A stretch of 64,000 nucleotides of DNA from Schizophyllum amplum (GCA_007026445.1 VDMD01000006.1:806001-870000); one strand, 5' to 3'; numbered from the stretch's first letter, positions 23,611-35,364 are shown. The notes: a model not told the origin generated them from the letters alone. Made by a program: numbers and translations.

Positions 23611-25167
23611 CTAGCGGTAGCCCGTGTAGCTTTCGTAAGTAGGAGGCGTCGCCGGCTGTCCGCCCACAAGGCTTGCCCGAACAGCGGCGTACGGGTCAGC
23701 ATACTGCATCGTACGGCTGACTCGCGGGCCAACATCAGGTTCGGGCAGCACAGGAGGGCCGCCAGCGGGGCTGTAGCGTGTCGCCGGCGCCGGCGCGGCA
23801 AACCCACTAGGAGCGGGGTCGCTGAATGCACCGTAAGCATCCATGCTCGGCCTGCCTGCCGTCGGTGCGCCAATATTGGCCGCCGGCTGGTATCGATGGG
23901 TGTCGGCGAATGGAGAGGTAGGTGAGCCCGAGTTGTCATAGCGCGTGGCCGGCGCTGCAGCCATGGATGTACGAACGGGCGGTATTTGCTGATAAGAGGT
24001 CTCCTCCTCGTCGCGGTCATTGCGGCCGATGTCGTAGTCATCATCCTCGTCTAAGTTGGCCGTCTCGGGCCTCTGGAATGGAGGATCACGCGCCCCCATG
24101 TGTAGTTTGCCTGAGCGCCAGTCGAGGATCAGCAGAATCAACGACGCCAGCCAGGACGCTACGAAAAAATGAGAGGTAGTGACACAAGGAAGGGACATTC
24201 GTACCGAACGCCAGCCAAAAGAAGATGGCAGCCGCCTTCTTGGTGTTGCACCAACCAGAAAGACCGTCCTTGAAGTCATCGCCTTTGTCAGCATTTGGAT
24301 CGTTGTCCGCGTTCTTGCAGCCTGCTTCCGTCCAGGCGGATATGGTGACGATAAACCTGCGCCGACGTCAGCGCGTCTGAGCGAGAACGTGACCGTGACA
24401 CGTACGCGATCAACAAACTGAACGTGTTCCCCGTGCCGGTGAGGATGAAGCTGACGCGCGCCTCCTTCAACGCGCGCGCGAGTCTTGTCATCTTGTCGTA
24501 CTTCTCGTATATGACAGGTACAAGTAGCATGAAGAGGGATAGGAGGATGCCGGCGATGGAGACGAACAGGGCGAACCCGCTGAGCCCGGCTGTACTGTAG
24601 TTAGACGCATCGTTGGTACAGAGGATGAAGTCCACGCACATGGACCCACTCCCCACTTGGCCTGGAAGGCAGCTACGCTGGCGAAACATGCCATGGCGAG
24701 GAAGTTGAAGAATACTTGGGAGGCATGGAATACGATTGTGGGTTTGGATACGATCATCTGGTTCAACAGTCGCGTCAGTGAACGTTCCGATCTTGCCAGC
24801 AGCACAGACCCATAGTGTGACGACCCATATGAGGGGAACAAGAAGGAGGAGGGCTAGCTGGCCAGCACTGGCACTACGCTCCGCCATGCAAGAACGAGAG
24901 CAACATCCAATTACGTAACAGCGAGGCTGATGATGGCATGCATGGCTGCGCAGCCGCAGGGAACGAGGGTCGCCGACCCAGTGTCCAGCAGAGAGCCAGC
25001 GCCTCTTGGAGACACTGAGGGGAAAGGGGGATGCAGACACTCACGTTGTCGTCGACCGCCATCATGCCATGACCGTTGCCTATCCCGCCCGATAATCCAG
25101 AAGGCTTCGATGACTTTGAAGGCACGACCTTTGCCAATCCATCCTTCATCTTCTCGAGGAAGTCCAT
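23611..25167 (-). CDS. MARVEL-like tetraspan membrane protein
   Basis: The gene starts MDFLEKMKDGLAKVVPSK at 25167 and ends in TYESYTGYR at 23611, across several exons. Four hydrophobic segments are spaced as in MARVEL-domain proteins: LALLLLVPLIWVVTLWVC, VFFNFLAMACFASVAAF, LFVSIAGILLSLFMLLVPV followed by EKYDK, and IFFWLAFASWLASLILLIL. The segment before the last carries Cys residues (EAGCKNADND, SGWCNTKK), which fit an extracellular loop. A long cytosolic tail follows, acidic at first (NLDEDDDYDIGRND), then Pro/Ala/Tyr-rich with several ATRY repeats. Family members organise plasma membrane domains; this specific role is inferred only from topology. Confidence 0.7.
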
Positions 25168-25679
25168 CGTTCGTTATGTCGTGTATGGGGCTATTGCGCT
25201 GATTTGTGCCAGGCGAGGGTCGTTAGGACGAAGGGCACGATGTCGTTCAAAGAGGTATAAACTGAGACGCGTCGGGGGCTGGGGAATGGGTTCTAAAGTT
25301 CTGTGAACGCAGCCGATGGCAGTGGAAGTAAGAGCGATGCTGGGAGACGATGCGATGCACTGTGCAGACGGCGGGCGCTCGCAGGCACTGCTATGATGTT
25401 GTTGTCATGATCATGGCAGGCTTGGCTGCTCCACGTGAAATTATCGGCAACAGCCGAACGCTGGCCATGTTCAATTGCGCACAGCGCGACTCGCGAGTCC
25501 AGCGCGACACTGTCCCCAAGCCCCAGCGCTAGTAAGAGCGCTGGAGACCTCAGAACAGTACTAGAGTAGTGTACACTTTAGTTATCCACATTACGCGGGC
25601 TATATAGTAATAAACAGTCCGTCAGTAGCACATAGTCTGTAAGGAGAAGTCCATCGCAGTCCAACAGAGATAAGTACCA
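25168..25679. other. Intergenic region
   Basis: This contains the promoter of the MARVEL-like gene and the 3' flank of the next minus-strand gene. Nothing else is recognisable. Confidence 0.4.
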
Positions 25680-27503
25680 TCACAGTGCCGATGTCTTCTC
25701 GATATCTGGCGTCTGCATCTCCATGAAGGACATCAGATGGTCTCGAATGGGGAGCACGAGTCGATGCGGCGACGCAGAGCGAGCGCGTACGCCAACAGGA
25801 TGCGCCAGCGCCGCCCCCTTGCCCGTCGCGGCTTGAGCAGAGTGTCCGTGACGGCGTCGACCTGACACGGCAGCTGCCTTTGCACTGTGTCCCTCCCGAC
25901 CGTGTGTGTGATGCTCCTGCCGAAGTTGGCGGGTTCTGGGCATACTTCTTGAGCGTCTCCGAGTGAGCTGCTCGGGCCGGATGGTGGGAGGCGATGTCTC
26001 GCCCGACGTCGTAGTTTTCCCACTGGCTGAAGCCGAAGCCGAAGCCGTTCCTTCCGTCTTGGGCTTCTCGTCGACGACTGCACCCGAGTTTTCCTCAAGT
26101 TGCTCGGGCGGCGGCGACGCTCCTCGCGTCTCGGCGCCAAGAAGAAAGTACGGCTCGTCCGACGTAGAGAGCGACGGCGTCGCTATCGGAACAAGAACAT
26201 CGGATACGCGCGACCGGTCGCCCTCTAGTACTGCCAGTGCGTCGTCCCTCTTTCGTTCTCGGAACGAAGGGAGCGCAATGCACGACGCTGACGTACTGTC
26301 AAAAGACAGAGCGCTAGTCGGAGGAGACCGATCGGAGGATGGGTTGGAAGAATTCCAGGAGATGATTTGGCTCGAGCCTGCACGGTTATCGGACGGGGAG
26401 GTCTGCATCACGGGCGTGGCGTTCGGTGAGGTACTTCATGAAGAGTGAGATTAGCGGACTGAAGCAATAACAGGCGTAGCGCACATACATCTTGCATCCT
26501 TCCCGCGTCACTGTATCTGGCGAAGATGAAGTGTCGATGCCTGAGGAGCTGCCTGAAGACATGGGCCCGAAGTAGCCGGTGGCGTCGGACAGTGGGGGTG
26601 TCCCGACTAGCGAAGCCGGTGTCGTCGGGGCGCCATGTACAAGCAGGCCGGACGTGAAGAAAGGAGAGTAGGGTGACGTGAATGGCATGCCTGAAGTCGA
26701 GCTTGTCAAATCAGGCCGAAGAGGAAGACTGCTGGGCAGGACGGCGACAACCCAGGACGCCCCATGTTATATGAGCTCCTAGTTTGCAATAAGTAGCGGG
26801 TACTGATCTCGATACGCACAATGATGATGATGTGCCATGAATAATATAGGCATGCGGCGCGGAAAATGACGAAGCTGGCGAACATGGATCTTCTCCACGT
26901 CTTCGGAGTTTGTTACCCCTGACGCGCATGCGCAGTAACAAGAAGATAACACGCGCTGAGCGGTCAGTCGGAATGGAGGACAACCTGGACAGGTATGTAG
27001 ACCTGATATAGGTAGACACAAGCGCTCCGCGAGCACAGTCACATCCAGTGCCGTAACGACTGACCGGCAGCGTTTCCACTGACAAGAAAGAGCAGAACGG
27101 AAGGCATGGGTGACTCACATATGAATTATGGATCATCTCCGCTCTCTGAATCCCTATTGATGAAGTGGAAGAAACTACAAGGGTCAGCATGCCAGGAGGG
27201 AAGGATCCGCGGATAGACTGACTGCGCGAGCAGTGGAGTAAACAAGTAACAACATACACAGTAGCGACACTCACGATTGTGGTGGCCTGGTCGATGAGAA
27301 GAACTAGTCCAGGTCAACATAGACATGCTGGTTCTCGCCGAGCTCCTACCGACCATCGTGAGTATGAGCTGCGCACAAGGTGTAAGGAAGTCATAGACAA
27401 ATCCTGGGCCATGGAAGACTCGAGCAGGTGGAGGGTCGCGGCGCGCACAAAGTCCAACCAGTGACGTAGATTGTGGGTCCAGGGTCCGATTAGGCCATAT
27501 CAT
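25680..27503 (-). CDS. Probable membrane protein with long disordered tail
   Basis: Several exons can be joined with matching phase. Exon one is 27503-27350 (MIWPNRTLDPQSTSLVG onward), exon two 27303-27275, exon three 27217-27119. They encode a hydrophobic pair (FLTPCAQLILTMVVLLI and GMLTLVVSSTSS) ending RAEMIHNSY. One or two small exons between about 27078 and 26780 could not be resolved. The C-terminal part is clear: a Ser/Pro/Gly-rich region (LTSSTSGMPFTSPYSPFF) is joined by an intron after GCAAGAT to TSPNATPVMQTSPSDNRAG. A 240-residue disordered stretch ending QTPDIEKTSAL completes it. I do not recognise the family; topology suggests a membrane protein with a large cytosolic tail. Confidence 0.45.
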
Positions 27504-28087
27504 TTACCCATTTGGCAGTGAACATGTTGAACGCCGGAACGGTCTGGTTTTGCGTCCTGTTTGCGCCCTGTTTGCGCCCGAGAATGCACATCGAGGCCGA
27601 CGCGACGGACGAGGACAGACGATGCCCACGATCTCCGCAGGAACTTGTCAGGAACGCCACAGACAAGGCTGGACAAGGTGAGCTCAGAGTCAGAGGAGAA
27701 GGTTCGCCATCGGGGCTAGCGGCTCGAGCACGCGTTGACGACGTTGAACCTTGTTGAAGTTGAACTGCAAATAAATATTCCACGGAAAACCGCCCGAGGT
27801 GCCAACCCATTCAGCAGTCGCCGCGACGACCGCCGCCCGAGCGCTAAAAAGCTTCTTTCCCCGTCGCCGTGGCTCTTTACAGCGCGTCGTCCGCAACCTC
27901 CTGCACCGCCTCGCTCCCGGCGGACGACGACATCGCGTATCGCGATCTCCCAAAGATCGCGATCAATTTTTCTCGGTTGCCACTGATGATGCGGACGTTG
28001 CCACGACGTCGGTTACGCCGGATATCCCGTGCTCGCGATGCGCGCGTCGATCCCCGTGGACGCACCGTAGCACGCGGCCGGGCCTCC
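27504..28087. other. Intergenic region
   Basis: Upstream of the membrane protein gene, up to the hAT-like element. Long frames are present but have shuffled, Arg/Pro-rich composition typical of GC-rich noncoding DNA. Confidence 0.4.
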
Positions 28088-28095
28088 TGGATACC

Positions 28096-28465
28096 AGGAC
28101 CCCTGACAATACGCCCAGAGGCCTGCGCAAGGCGCGGATAAAATTTGGCAGTCCGAAAATCGATGCCACCGCAGTTTGCGGATAGAAACGGTCAGATTTT
28201 GGCCAGAGGCCTGCGCAAAACGCGGATAGAAATGGGCAGGAACGGCCAAAATTATTCGATTTACCAAAGCATTTTGGAGAATTAACCATATTGGGGAGTT
28301 CGGCAAACGCCGCCATCAACCGGCCCTCCGGGCCGGCCAAAATTTGATTATGCCTGCGCAAAACGCGGATAAAACAGGTCAAGAATGGCCAAAATCGGCG
28401 CGGATAAAACAGGTCAAAGTCGCCGATTTTTTGCGCAGGCCTCTGGGCGTATTGTCAGGGGTCCT
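28096..28465. mobile_element. 370-base hAT-like MITE with 8-base target duplication
   Basis: Perfect 35-base terminal inverted repeats occupy 28096-28130 and 28431-28465 (outer end AGGACCCCTGACAATACG). The direct repeat TGGATACC flanks both sides (28088-28095 and 28466-28473), an 8-base target duplication as made by hAT transposases. The interior has five copies of a GCGGATAAAA-like subterminal motif (near 28135, 28178, 28216, 28366, 28401), a usual binding-site pattern for hAT transposases. No open frame for a transposase exists, so it is non-autonomous. Perfect termini suggest recent insertion. Confidence 0.9.
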
Positions 28466-28473
28466 TGGATACC

Positions 28474-29293
28474 CACCCACCAAGCAGGCACAAACGCCCT
28501 CGGGTGGTCATCCCAATCATCCGGATCGTGTCTGCGAGCCCGAGGCATCGCCCGCGTGCGTTGTCTTGCCGCAATCCGTCGCGCTGGCGCATCGAAGTGA
28601 TGGTTGGCGGGCGTCTGTCGGGAGCTTCCTGAGATACGAAGGTGATCGCCACCTCTGAACCTACTCTGAGCCGAGAACTGGGTTCAGCAGACGCGTACGG
28701 CGCGTAATGAGTGCCCGTTCGAGCACGCGCGGTCGAACAAGAGCTAAAGAGCCTCGAGGAGTGCAATTTGCAGCCACATTCGCTCTGCGTGCCCACTGTA
28801 GGCGCCAGTGTCACGTCTGAGCGAGAGGGAGGCATGGGCTGCTAGGTCAAATTACCCCGGAATCTTCCACGGAATCAAGGTTGGAGAGGAACGTCACATT
28901 GGCTCCGAGCGGTATGTTGCGTAGGAGAGGCTACGCCGACGAACAAGTCACACTCGGAGTCTGTTCAGCGTTGCTAAAACAGCCTCGGTACGGTGGCCAC
29001 GACTTCGGATCTTCTGCGGTCGTTGCTGGGCAGTCGGTCGCTGGTCGGGTGAGATCTAGTCACAGAACCAACCGAGAATGATATTAGCCGCCTACGGATG
29101 GTGAGAAGGGCTTTCAACGACCATTGATATAAAAGGCCACATACCTGATGCAAACCCTTCACCCTCCCTACAACCGCGTCAGGGCGCCCGGGCTTCCTTC
29201 AATTGGTCTTCACACACATACATAGAGGTGCGTTCGTATACGCAACTGTGGGCGCTCCGCTGACCCTCCGTTCTCAGAAGCGCGGCCTTCGAC
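28474..29293. other. Intergenic region after the hAT-like element
   Basis: No supported gene is visible; the last part should hold the promoter of the small Zn2Cys6 gene. Confidence 0.35.
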
Positions 29294-29694
29294 ATGAGCG
29301 ACGTCAACTTCGTCAACCCCAGCCTGCGCATCGCCGCGGCATGCCAGAGCTGCAGACGTACGTGAGCTGCGCTTGACGAGCCCGGGACCGCAACTCACCT
29401 TCTCTCTACTGTACAGAACGCAAAGTGAAGTGCGGCGGACAGCGCCCCCAATGCGACCGCTGTCGAGAGCGCGGTCTACCATGCAGCTACGACAAGACCA
29501 AGAAACACACGCCAAGCGGCTCACAAGGAGGCGATTCCAAAAAGTGGGTGTGGCGTGTGGCATACGACCGCTCCCGAGCTGACATGCCACCGCAGATTTT
29601 GGGACGTCGTATTATAGGCGCGGGCCCGACGCGTCGGCGGCGCAACTCGAACCTCACCGACTTTCCCGTCCAGCCAAACCCGACCTCCACCTAG
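29294..29694 (+). CDS. Small Zn2Cys6 binuclear cluster protein
   Basis: Two exons (29294-29357 and 29417-29694) encode 113 residues. The start MSDVNFVNPSLRIAA leads into a complete fungal binuclear zinc cluster: CQSCRQRKVKC, then CDRCRERGLPC, with the standard C-X2-C-X6-C and C-X2-C-X6-C spacing. A basic linker (KTKKHTPSGSQ) follows, and then a short tail rich in Arg and Pro. The usual long regulatory domain is absent. It could be a stand-alone DNA-binding protein that competes with full-length factors, or a truncated gene. The stop at 29692-29694 is followed by no further zinc-factor-like sequence before PRP18. Confidence 0.8.
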
Positions 29695-29972
29695 ATGCAC
29701 CTAGAGTGCCACCGCCATATCCGGTCCCATTGCAGGTTGCGGGCTGGTGGCGCGCACCGTATCATGAATCATGCACCAGCGCGACCCTCCCTCGTCATTG
29801 ACTGTATCCATATTGCTCTCTTGCACTCTGTACGCTTTGTATACACTAGGATAATCGTTAATTGCCATAGCTAGTACAAACCCCGCATGGCATGGATGTA
29901 AACGTACACGAGTCTGCTGTCAATCGCACGACAGCGACTGCAGGTATGAAGATACGCAGGGGCCTGAGTCGG

Positions 29973-31330
29973 CTAACCCATCAGTTGGGAAACATCTTCT
30001 GGAGGGTATTTTGTCTGCGAGAAGGTCAAGAGCCTATAGAAAGGTCAGATTGTGACATGGAGTTGGAAAGTCAACCCACCTTTTGAGACTCTGGATGTAC
30101 TTTCGGCTGACTTCGTCGTTTAGAACGTGCGCGACTTGGTCGGACGAGATCTTCTCGCGCGCAGAACGTTCATGAATACTGTGACATATGAGCACATGCA
30201 AGAGAGGCGCGACCTGACGTCGAGAACGCACCCAACCATAGTGACACCTATCGGCCAAGGAGCATTACCGATGGACAGGCGAAGATATGAATCGTTAGCC
30301 CTCTGGTACTGTCGCATTTGCATGTGATGAACAATTTCCGCTATCCGTCCAAGCACGTCCGAGGGCAAATTCTGAGGAGACACGTTATAATCAAGAAGCT
30401 TGTCTGGATGCAAGACACTTACCCTTGCACGCAATTGGCGGAATAGCGGCTTCAGGTACTCTGCAGACTGCACCTGGGTCGCCGCCGCGAGCTTTCCCTG
30501 CGTCGTACGCTTGACTTCCTCTGGCGGGCCAGTCAAGCCAACAGTAGACCCAAAGTTTACAAGACAGAACTTACCCGGTCTGTCGTCCATAGCCTCCTCC
30601 CACTCCTTCAGCGTCCGCTTGAGCGCATAGTAGATGAGCGGGTACAGCTTGTCCGGATCCGTCTTGATGAGGGTCAGGTCGAGCACGCCGACCGCACTCG
30701 CTGCCGTCTCGTCCTTCTTCTTTCCCTTCTCGCGCGCGCCTTTGCTCTGCCGCTCGCGCTCAACCTTCTCCACGTCCTCCAGAGCCTTACGGAAGTCGTT
30801 CTGCCCCCCTTGTCTGTCGTGCCCGCGCTCCTCGATGAGCTCCAGTGCACGCAGACGCAAGCGCCGGTCCCGATCCGTCTCGCCGAACAGTCGTATGGGC
30901 TGGCCCTTCTGACGTAGGCGGCGGATGGTCTCTTCAATGGATATATTGAAGGCTTCCCCCGTCGCGGGCACAGATGCAGATGCGTCGGGCTCCGGGATGG
31001 ACGGGGTGCCGGGGTTGGCGCTGGACGAACGCGAGGGGGACCGAGTCTGTGTTGATGTGAACTCAAGCAGAATACATACAACATGCTACGTACATTGCTT
31101 TTAGATGTTGTGGCTGCCCTTTCCTTCTGTAAGGCTGCCGCACGTTCTCTCTGCAAGGCTGCTGCCCGTTCCTTCTCCTTCTCCTTGGCCTCCCTCTCCG
31201 CCGCCTGCTTGGCTGCCTCCTCCTGCTCGCGCAGCCGCTCAAGGTCGCCCCTGCGCATATACTTTGAGGGGCGGCCATCGACCTCGATAGCCTTGCGCTT
31301 TGTCGCAATCTCAGCCTTCAGCGCGTCCAT
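29973..31330 (-). CDS. PRP18: Pre-mRNA splicing factor 18
   Basis: Second-step splicing factor of the U5 snRNP. It starts [19 protein letters not shown] at 31330. The N-terminal part is charged and helical, with a Lys/Glu/Arg/Ala-rich coiled region. The PRP4-like motif block ([20 protein letters not shown]) recruits it to the U4/U6 particle, and the helical Prp18 domain follows. The signature conserved loop is intact: [19 protein letters not shown] then [18 protein letters not shown]. The last exon ([17 protein letters not shown], stop 29973-29975) is joined by a short intron after CTCAAAAG. The gene is head-to-head with COX12, 181 bases apart. Confidence 0.94.
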
Positions 31331-31511
31331 GTTATCGAGCCTCAGAGTCTGGAACAAGTTCAAGTTGGGAACAAAACACGCGGGCCACCCGCGGGCCGAA
31401 AAGCCAGGCCCAGAACGGCAATCCGCTTACCTAATCGGCTGTCTATAATTCTCCATCACCCTGTCTTCTCCGAACGAACGCCTTCACTGAACACTCTTCT
31501 TGACCTGAACC
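31331..31511. promoter_or_regulatory. Shared PRP18/COX12 upstream region
   Basis: Only 181 bases separate the two divergent start codons, so both promoters overlap here. No TATA element is obvious. Confidence 0.55.
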
Positions 31512-31977
31512 ATGGCCGAAGCGGGCGAGCAGTATGTGTGGCGCGCATTTGCCCGAGCAATATCTTATATTACTTGCAGGAAATATGTCCTCCAGACCGT
31601 GCCCTTCGACGGTGAGGCCGCACCGCCAATCACGCCGCCCCCATTCCACTAAATTCCCTCCAGCGCGGTTCCCCAACACGAACCAGACCATGAACTGGTG
31701 CGTGTGCTGTGTGCGACGTGGCGTCTCCGTTCACTGAAAACCCCACGCGCAGCTTCCAAAACTACTGCGACTACTTCAAGTGCATCAAGGCCAAGGGCGA
31801 CGACTACGCACCGTGCAAACAGTTCAAGCGCACCTACCGCACACTGTGCCCTAGTACGTGGCCGCGCTATATTACGCAACACGCATACTGACGCCTCATC
31901 GCCTTTCAGACGAGTGGATCGGCAAGTGGGACGAGCAGCGAGATGCTGGCACCTTCCCCGGCAACCTCGAGCCGTGA
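31512..31977 (+). CDS. COX12: Cytochrome c oxidase subunit VIb
   Basis: Five exons encode 84 residues beginning MAEAGEQKYVLQTVPFDARF and ending WDEQRDAGTFPGNLEP. The twin cysteine motifs of the family are intact: C29-X9-C39 (CFQNYCDYFKC) and C50-X10-C61 (CKQFKRTYRTLC). They form the disulfide-bonded hairpin of this intermembrane-space subunit, which joins the two halves of the complex IV dimer. Import is through the Mia40 pathway, so no cleavable presequence is expected and none is seen. Length matches the family. Confidence 0.96.
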
Positions 31978-32460
31978 GCGGCCCTCTCTGGCGTCAGCTC
32001 ATGCATGTCAAGCGTAGAACAATACATTCATTTTTGCAAGCATCGTCTGTGACACATACTTGCTCCTCCAATGGTTCCCAACCCTCCCCTGTGTCTGGCT
32101 TGCAGTTGCGCAAAATTCCTGCACATCTCGCTACCTTCAAGATGAACGCTACCTCAGGCTAGTGGCTTTGCGCGCTGCCGGGGATGACCTCTGCTTTCGA
32201 GCAGGTAAATGCGCCCTCTTCGCGGCGAGATCCATTGGCTTCGCGGTCAGGGTCAGATGGCTCGGGCGCTTCCTTCTGTCTGTCTGTCACATTCTCTCCG
32301 ATATATTCCTCCAGGCTCCAGGCGACGATGAATAGTGCGTACATCAGAAGTTACAGCTACATGAAATAGGAGATGCGAAAGTGAAGGGCATGAATGAGAT
32401 AAACAAGATCAAGAAATTTCACGTAGGACCCAGAACCAACAACGACAGCATCCATCCCGC
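31978..32460. other. Convergent intergenic region
   Basis: This lies between the stop codons of COX12 and the WW-domain gene. Frames up to about 90 codons exist on both strands but show no family resemblance. Confidence 0.4.
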
Positions 32461-33497
32461 TCAGAAATCGCCACCGTCGTCGCCATAGTCGGCGCCGTCC
32501 TCAAAGCCTGCAAAGCATGTTAACTCGCTATCCAAAGGTTCTAGGCGCATATTGTACGCACCATCCTGGTACGAATCGTCCGAAATGGCCTCCCCGATGA
32601 GCGCACCACCTAGGAGACCGACACCACCAGCGGCGAGCATCCCGCCCATGCCCATACCGCCGCCGGACTTCTTCGGCTGGCCCTGCTGCACGTACATGGG
32701 CTGCTGCTGGCCGTACCCGCCACCGCCATACCCGCCTCCATACCCGCCGCCGTATCCACCACCCCCACCGTACCCGCCCTGCCCGCCACCATACCCGCCG
32801 CTGGAAGAGCCGGACTTGCCACCAAGCAGGCCGCCGAGGAAGCCTATACGTATCAGTCAAACGGAATGTGGCGGCGAATAGTCGAGCGTCGCAGCGCACC
32901 TTTACCGCTCTTCTTCTCTTGCGGGGGATACTGCTGTTGTGGTGGGCCTTGCTGGTAGCCGCCGGGGCCGCCGTAGGGGGAGGAGGGTTGGCCGCCGTAG
33001 CCGCCGCCATAGGGCGGTTGCGGCCCCGGGGAAGGCTGATTGTAGCCGTATCCGCCGGGCGGACCCTGGTTGTACTCGTGCTTGTAGTCGCCGCGAGCCT
33101 GATCATGCTGGGGAGGTGGCGGCCCTGAGGGCGGGGCGAACTGTGGCGGGAGTGAGACGCATATACACCCCGCGATGGCCTATAGACGCACCTGCTGTGG
33201 TGGGGGTGCAGGGGGAGGAGGACCGAGCGGGTGTGTCCAGGTGGTCACTGGCGGGTTAGCCGCCGTGTTCACGTAGAACCTTGGGTCGATGTGAGCTCTT
33301 CATGGCACTCCCAGCCACGTATACGACTGACCAGCTCTTATAGCTGTGGATACGCGCTCAGCACAGGCGCCCTAGAAACGGAGGACGATAACGCACTTGG
33401 GATCGTACTGCGATATCCAGCCCGGGGGCAGCTGGCGGGAGTCTGGGTTCACGGGTGCGCCGTCGCTACCGTACGCGGGAGGCATAGGGGACGACAT
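32461..33497 (-). CDS. WW-domain protein with Gly/Tyr/Pro-rich repeats
   Basis: The start is MSSPMPPAYGSDGAPVNP at 33497. A WW domain opens with LPPGWISQYDP, is interrupted by an intron, and resumes FYVNTAANPPVTTWTHP; both Trp residues and the closing Pro are present, so it should bind Pro-rich ligands. A Pro/Gln/Gly region follows with GGYG-type repeats, a GFLGGLLGG turn, and a Gly-rich hydrophobic stretch (GGMLAAGGVGLLGGALIG) that could insert in membrane. The end is acidic (DGADYGDDGGDF). Fungal WW proteins of this build are widespread, but the partner and role are unknown. The gene is head-to-head with HIS1. Confidence 0.8.
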
Positions 33498-33792
33498 GAT
33501 GGTGGGAGAGAAGGCTGGCGGGCAGCTGATCAGTTGGTGCCTTTATAAGCGGCGGCACTGCGCACCGCCACGAGGATATCGTTCGCGGACTGCAAGCGGT
33601 CTGTATACGTGGACGTTCGTGTATTGCTCTGCCAGCGGTCAGACGAGAGCTGTGCGAGGGGGAGGGCGAGCGGGGGAGGGCGCCGGAGGGTATACATAGA
33701 TGCAGCCGGCGATCACGATCAGTCAGTGATCGCTGCTGCTCGACTTGAACAAGTCACTTCTCGCCATCCCTTTACGCGCCCCATCGCCCCCC
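33498..33792. promoter_or_regulatory. Shared WW-protein/HIS1 upstream region
   Basis: The gap between the divergent start codons is 295 bases and contains no gene. Confidence 0.5.
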
Positions 33793-35364
33793 ATGAGTGC
33801 GTCTGTGCATGTACCTGTGTACTTAGTGCTCACCAGCCCCCTCAGACGCTGACTCCCTTGACGGCCGCTTGCTGTTTGCCATCCCGAAGAAGGGTGGGTC
33901 ATCGCCGTCGGTCGGGGGAACGATCTGCTCAACATGTCTTCAGGAAGGTTGCACGAAAAATGCATGTCTCTACTAGCAGGTGCGTGGCTACTGATGTGCT
34001 ACATAGGACTTCTTCTTACTGTATTCCCAGGCGCGGACATACAATTCAGGAGACACGCCCGACTTGATGTCTGCCTCGTCCTAAACCACCCCATCGCCCT
34101 GTATGTGATTCTTCTATCCCCCCCTCCCCTTGCCCACCATGTATCTATCGCTCTAAGCCCTCCCACCGACTCCTATAATACTCACTTAACCCATCCGACC
34201 CCCTCTCCCCCTCTCGCCACCCACCCACTCACTCACTTCCAGCGTCTTCCTCCCCGCCTCCGACATCCCCTCCTTCGTCGGCAAGGGCAACGTCGACCTT
34301 GGAATTACCGGCCACGATGTCATCCTCGAGGCCGAGATGCAGTCCCACGTCACCGAGGCGCTCCGTCTCGGCTTCGGCAAGTGCGCCCTCCAAGTGCAGG
34401 TCCCCGAGGCCGGCCCCATCAAGACCGTCGACGACCTCGCCGGCCGCCGCGTCGTTACCTCCTTCGAGGTGCTTGCGGGGCAGTACTTTGGCGCGCTGGA
34501 CGCGCAGAAGGGGCTCGAGGGCGAGGCCAGGACGAAGATCGAGTACGTCGGGGGCAGCGTGGAGGCGGCGTGCGCTCTCGGGCTGGCGGATGGGATCGGT
34601 GCGTGGTCTCGTGGGCACACGGAGGGGGCTGGAGCTGACAGGACTTGCAGTCGACCTGGTAGAGTCGGGCGATACGATGCGCGCTGCGGGCCTGCACGCC
34701 ATCGCCACCGTACTGGACAGTGAGGCCGTGCTCATCAAGTCGCGCGAAACGAAAAACCCGAAGCACTCGAGTCTGATAGGTGCGTGGAGTGCATACTTAC
34801 ATCTATGCGCTCGTATATCCTCGTCAGAGAACTCAGGCTAAGTCATTGTTTACTTCGCAGACCTCGTCACCGCACGCATCGCCGGTGTAATCGCGGCCCA
34901 GAAATACGTATCCTGTCAGTACAACATCCCTCGGGACAGGCTTGCTGCTGCAACGCTGGTAACCCCCGGACGGCGAGCACCCACGGTAAGCACCATGCGA
35001 CTTTATACATGCACCCTTTTCGTCGCGAAAGAAAATGCCACTCTTCGTTTGTTCCACTGACAATCCATTCCTTCCACCTACCCACCGTCCGCTCTATTCA
35101 TCGCAAGCAGAATTGTCGTGAAACAGTATTGTTGCTCACATGAAATCGCGTCTTCCAACCACGCCACTTACCCAACCCACCTCCCCCTCCCCCAACCCAA
35201 CCCAAACTCATAACCCCTCCCAGATCTCCCCCCTCGAAGAAGAAAACTGGCTCGCGGTCGCCGTCATGGTCGAAAAGAAACTCATCGCAGACAAGATGGA
35301 TGAGCTTGTGCGCATAGGCGCGGAAGATATCCTGATCTTCAACCTCGACAACTGCAGAGTTTGA
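33793..35364 (+). CDS. HIS1: ATP phosphoribosyltransferase, first step of histidine synthesis
   Basis: The enzyme condenses ATP with phosphoribosyl pyrophosphate. The first exon appears to be only four bases (ATGA, 33793-33796). Splicing to the acceptor before ACGCTGACTCCC gives MNADSLDGRLLFAIPKKGRL, the expected N-terminus. Blocks then follow in order: LDVCLVLNHPIAL, GKGNVDLGITGHDVI, the RRVVTSFEV segment, YVGGSVEAACALGLADGI with the PRPP-binding loop, DLVESGDTMRAAGL, and the C-terminal ISPLEEENWLAVAVMVEKK regulatory domain that binds histidine. It ends ILIFNLDNCRV. The long form with its own regulatory domain is complete. The protein is cytosolic. The last codons are echoed in the 3' flank. 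Confidence 0.94.

Noticed and set aside
28344..28658. Plus-strand frame inside and after the hAT-like element
   Set aside because: It is a chance frame across transposon ends and the target site; no transposase motif is present.
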